6,679 nucleotides of DNA from Clostridia bacterium (GTDB taxonomy: Bacteria; Bacillota; Clostridia; Christensenellales; Aristaeellaceae), in NCBI GenBank assembly GCA_017551645.1, contig JAFZLE010000173.1, positions 1 through 6,679 of the forward strand. The letters are read 5' to 3'. Under the pieces are notes generated by a model. The model was not told the DNA's origin. It searched no databases and worked only from the letters and a program-made list of their open reading frames with translations. Every line of letters starts with the position of its first letter. Position 1 is the stretch's first letter. Below, one piece after another: positions 6,297-6,679 of the stretch. Position numbers and translations under genes: made by a program.

Positions 6297-6679
6297 TCAG
6301 CCTACCCTGCTGCCGGGGGCAGTGCCGCCGTCCACGGTCAGCAGCTTCAGGTTGCCCTCGCTGTCTTCCGCGCTTAAGAGCATGCCTTCGGACATTATGC
6401 CCTTCATCTTGCGGGGCGCCAGGTTGCTGACCAGTATCAGCGTTTTACCCACGGTGTCTTCCGGCCTGTATCACTTGGCGATGCCGCTTAATACCGTGCG
6501 GGTGCTGCTGCCGTCGTTAAGGGTGAACTTAAGCAGTTTGTCGCTGCCCTCCACCTGCTCGCAGGCCTCCACCTTTACGGCGATCAGCTTGACCTTGGCG
6601 AAGTCGTCTATGGTGATGGTGTCCTGCTTGGGCGCTTCGGGCTGGCTGGCGGCCTTCTTTGCGGCGTTTTCCGCCTCCA
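6297..6679 (-). pseudogene. metG: Methionyl-tRNA synthetase, C-terminal part, with in-frame TGA (partial at right edge)
   Basis: MetG charges initiator and elongator tRNA(Met). Only the C-terminal appendix is visible: a charged Ala/Lys/Glu-rich linker, then the EMAP/Trbp111-like OB-fold used for dimerisation and tRNA binding. Recognisable stretches are [39 protein letters not shown], then a TGA (6471-6473), then YRPEDTVGKTLILVSNLAPR, KMKGIMSEGMLLSA and LLTVDGG. The frame is the same on both sides, so this is a nonsense substitution, not a frameshift. The family has an aromatic or His here (GIAKxY), and TGA is one step from TGG. The stop would remove the last 57 codons, about half the OB-fold. 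The natural end is TGA at 6297-6299, with a TAA three codons further on. The catalytic core lies outside the window, so whether the gene works is unknown. Pseudogene is a provisional label; sequence error is equally possible. Confidence 0.85.

Noticed and set aside
6471..6473. Genome-wide reassignment of TGA to tryptophan, or selenocysteine insertion in metG.
   Set aside because: The S51 gene, the small GNAT gene and metG itself end naturally in TGA, and TGG is used for Trp elsewhere. The site is not a redox position where selenocysteine would be expected.

Overview
The window is GC-rich bacterial DNA with dense genes and strong Shine-Dalgarno sites. The best guess is an uncultured gut-type Clostridia (Firmicutes) member. 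The reasons are a secreted protein joining a BspA-like leucine-rich cap, a chain of Ig-like domains and an NlpC/P60-type hydrolase, a clostridial-looking peptidase S51, and many ATA isoleucine codons despite the high GC. This placement is inference. No mobile element, CRISPR array, tRNA or rRNA was seen.

Left part (1-2324, + strand): a tightly packed operon of three genes. They are the C-terminal part of a tandem GNAT acetyltransferase (runs off the left edge), a PIG-L/LmbE-type deacetylase starting one base after it, and a NamZ/DUF1343 exo-beta-N-acetylmuramidase (GH171). The PIG-L frame is cut by an in-frame TAA at 1096-1098. Its homologous C-terminal tail continues intact to 1209, where a TGA overlaps the namZ ATG (TGATG). 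The set suggests handling of N-acetylated amino sugars, probably from cell-wall material: hydrolysis, deacetylation and re-acetylation. A perfect 26-bp palindrome (2338-2363) flanked by A and T runs ends this operon, and probably also the converging one.

Middle and right part (2420-6099, - strand): a likely operon read from right to left. A promoter (6175-6204) drives a large secreted Ig-like/NlpC-P60 protein (6099-3628). It is followed after 33 nt by a small GNAT acetyltransferase (3594-3172) and after 35 nt by a peptidase S51 family protein (3136-2420).

Right edge (6297-6679, - strand): the C-terminal end of methionyl-tRNA synthetase (metG), including its EMAP/Trbp111-like tRNA-binding domain. 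It is interrupted by an in-frame TGA at 6471-6473, at a position where tryptophan or another aromatic is expected. A 10-bp hairpin with a T run (6251-6274) terminates metG.

The oddest signal is the pair of nonsense codons in two otherwise intact conserved frames within 6.7 kb, one of them in an essential gene. Sequence error, a decaying or polymorphic strain, and suppression are the alternatives. Wholesale TGA reassignment looks unlikely because several genes here end in TGA.
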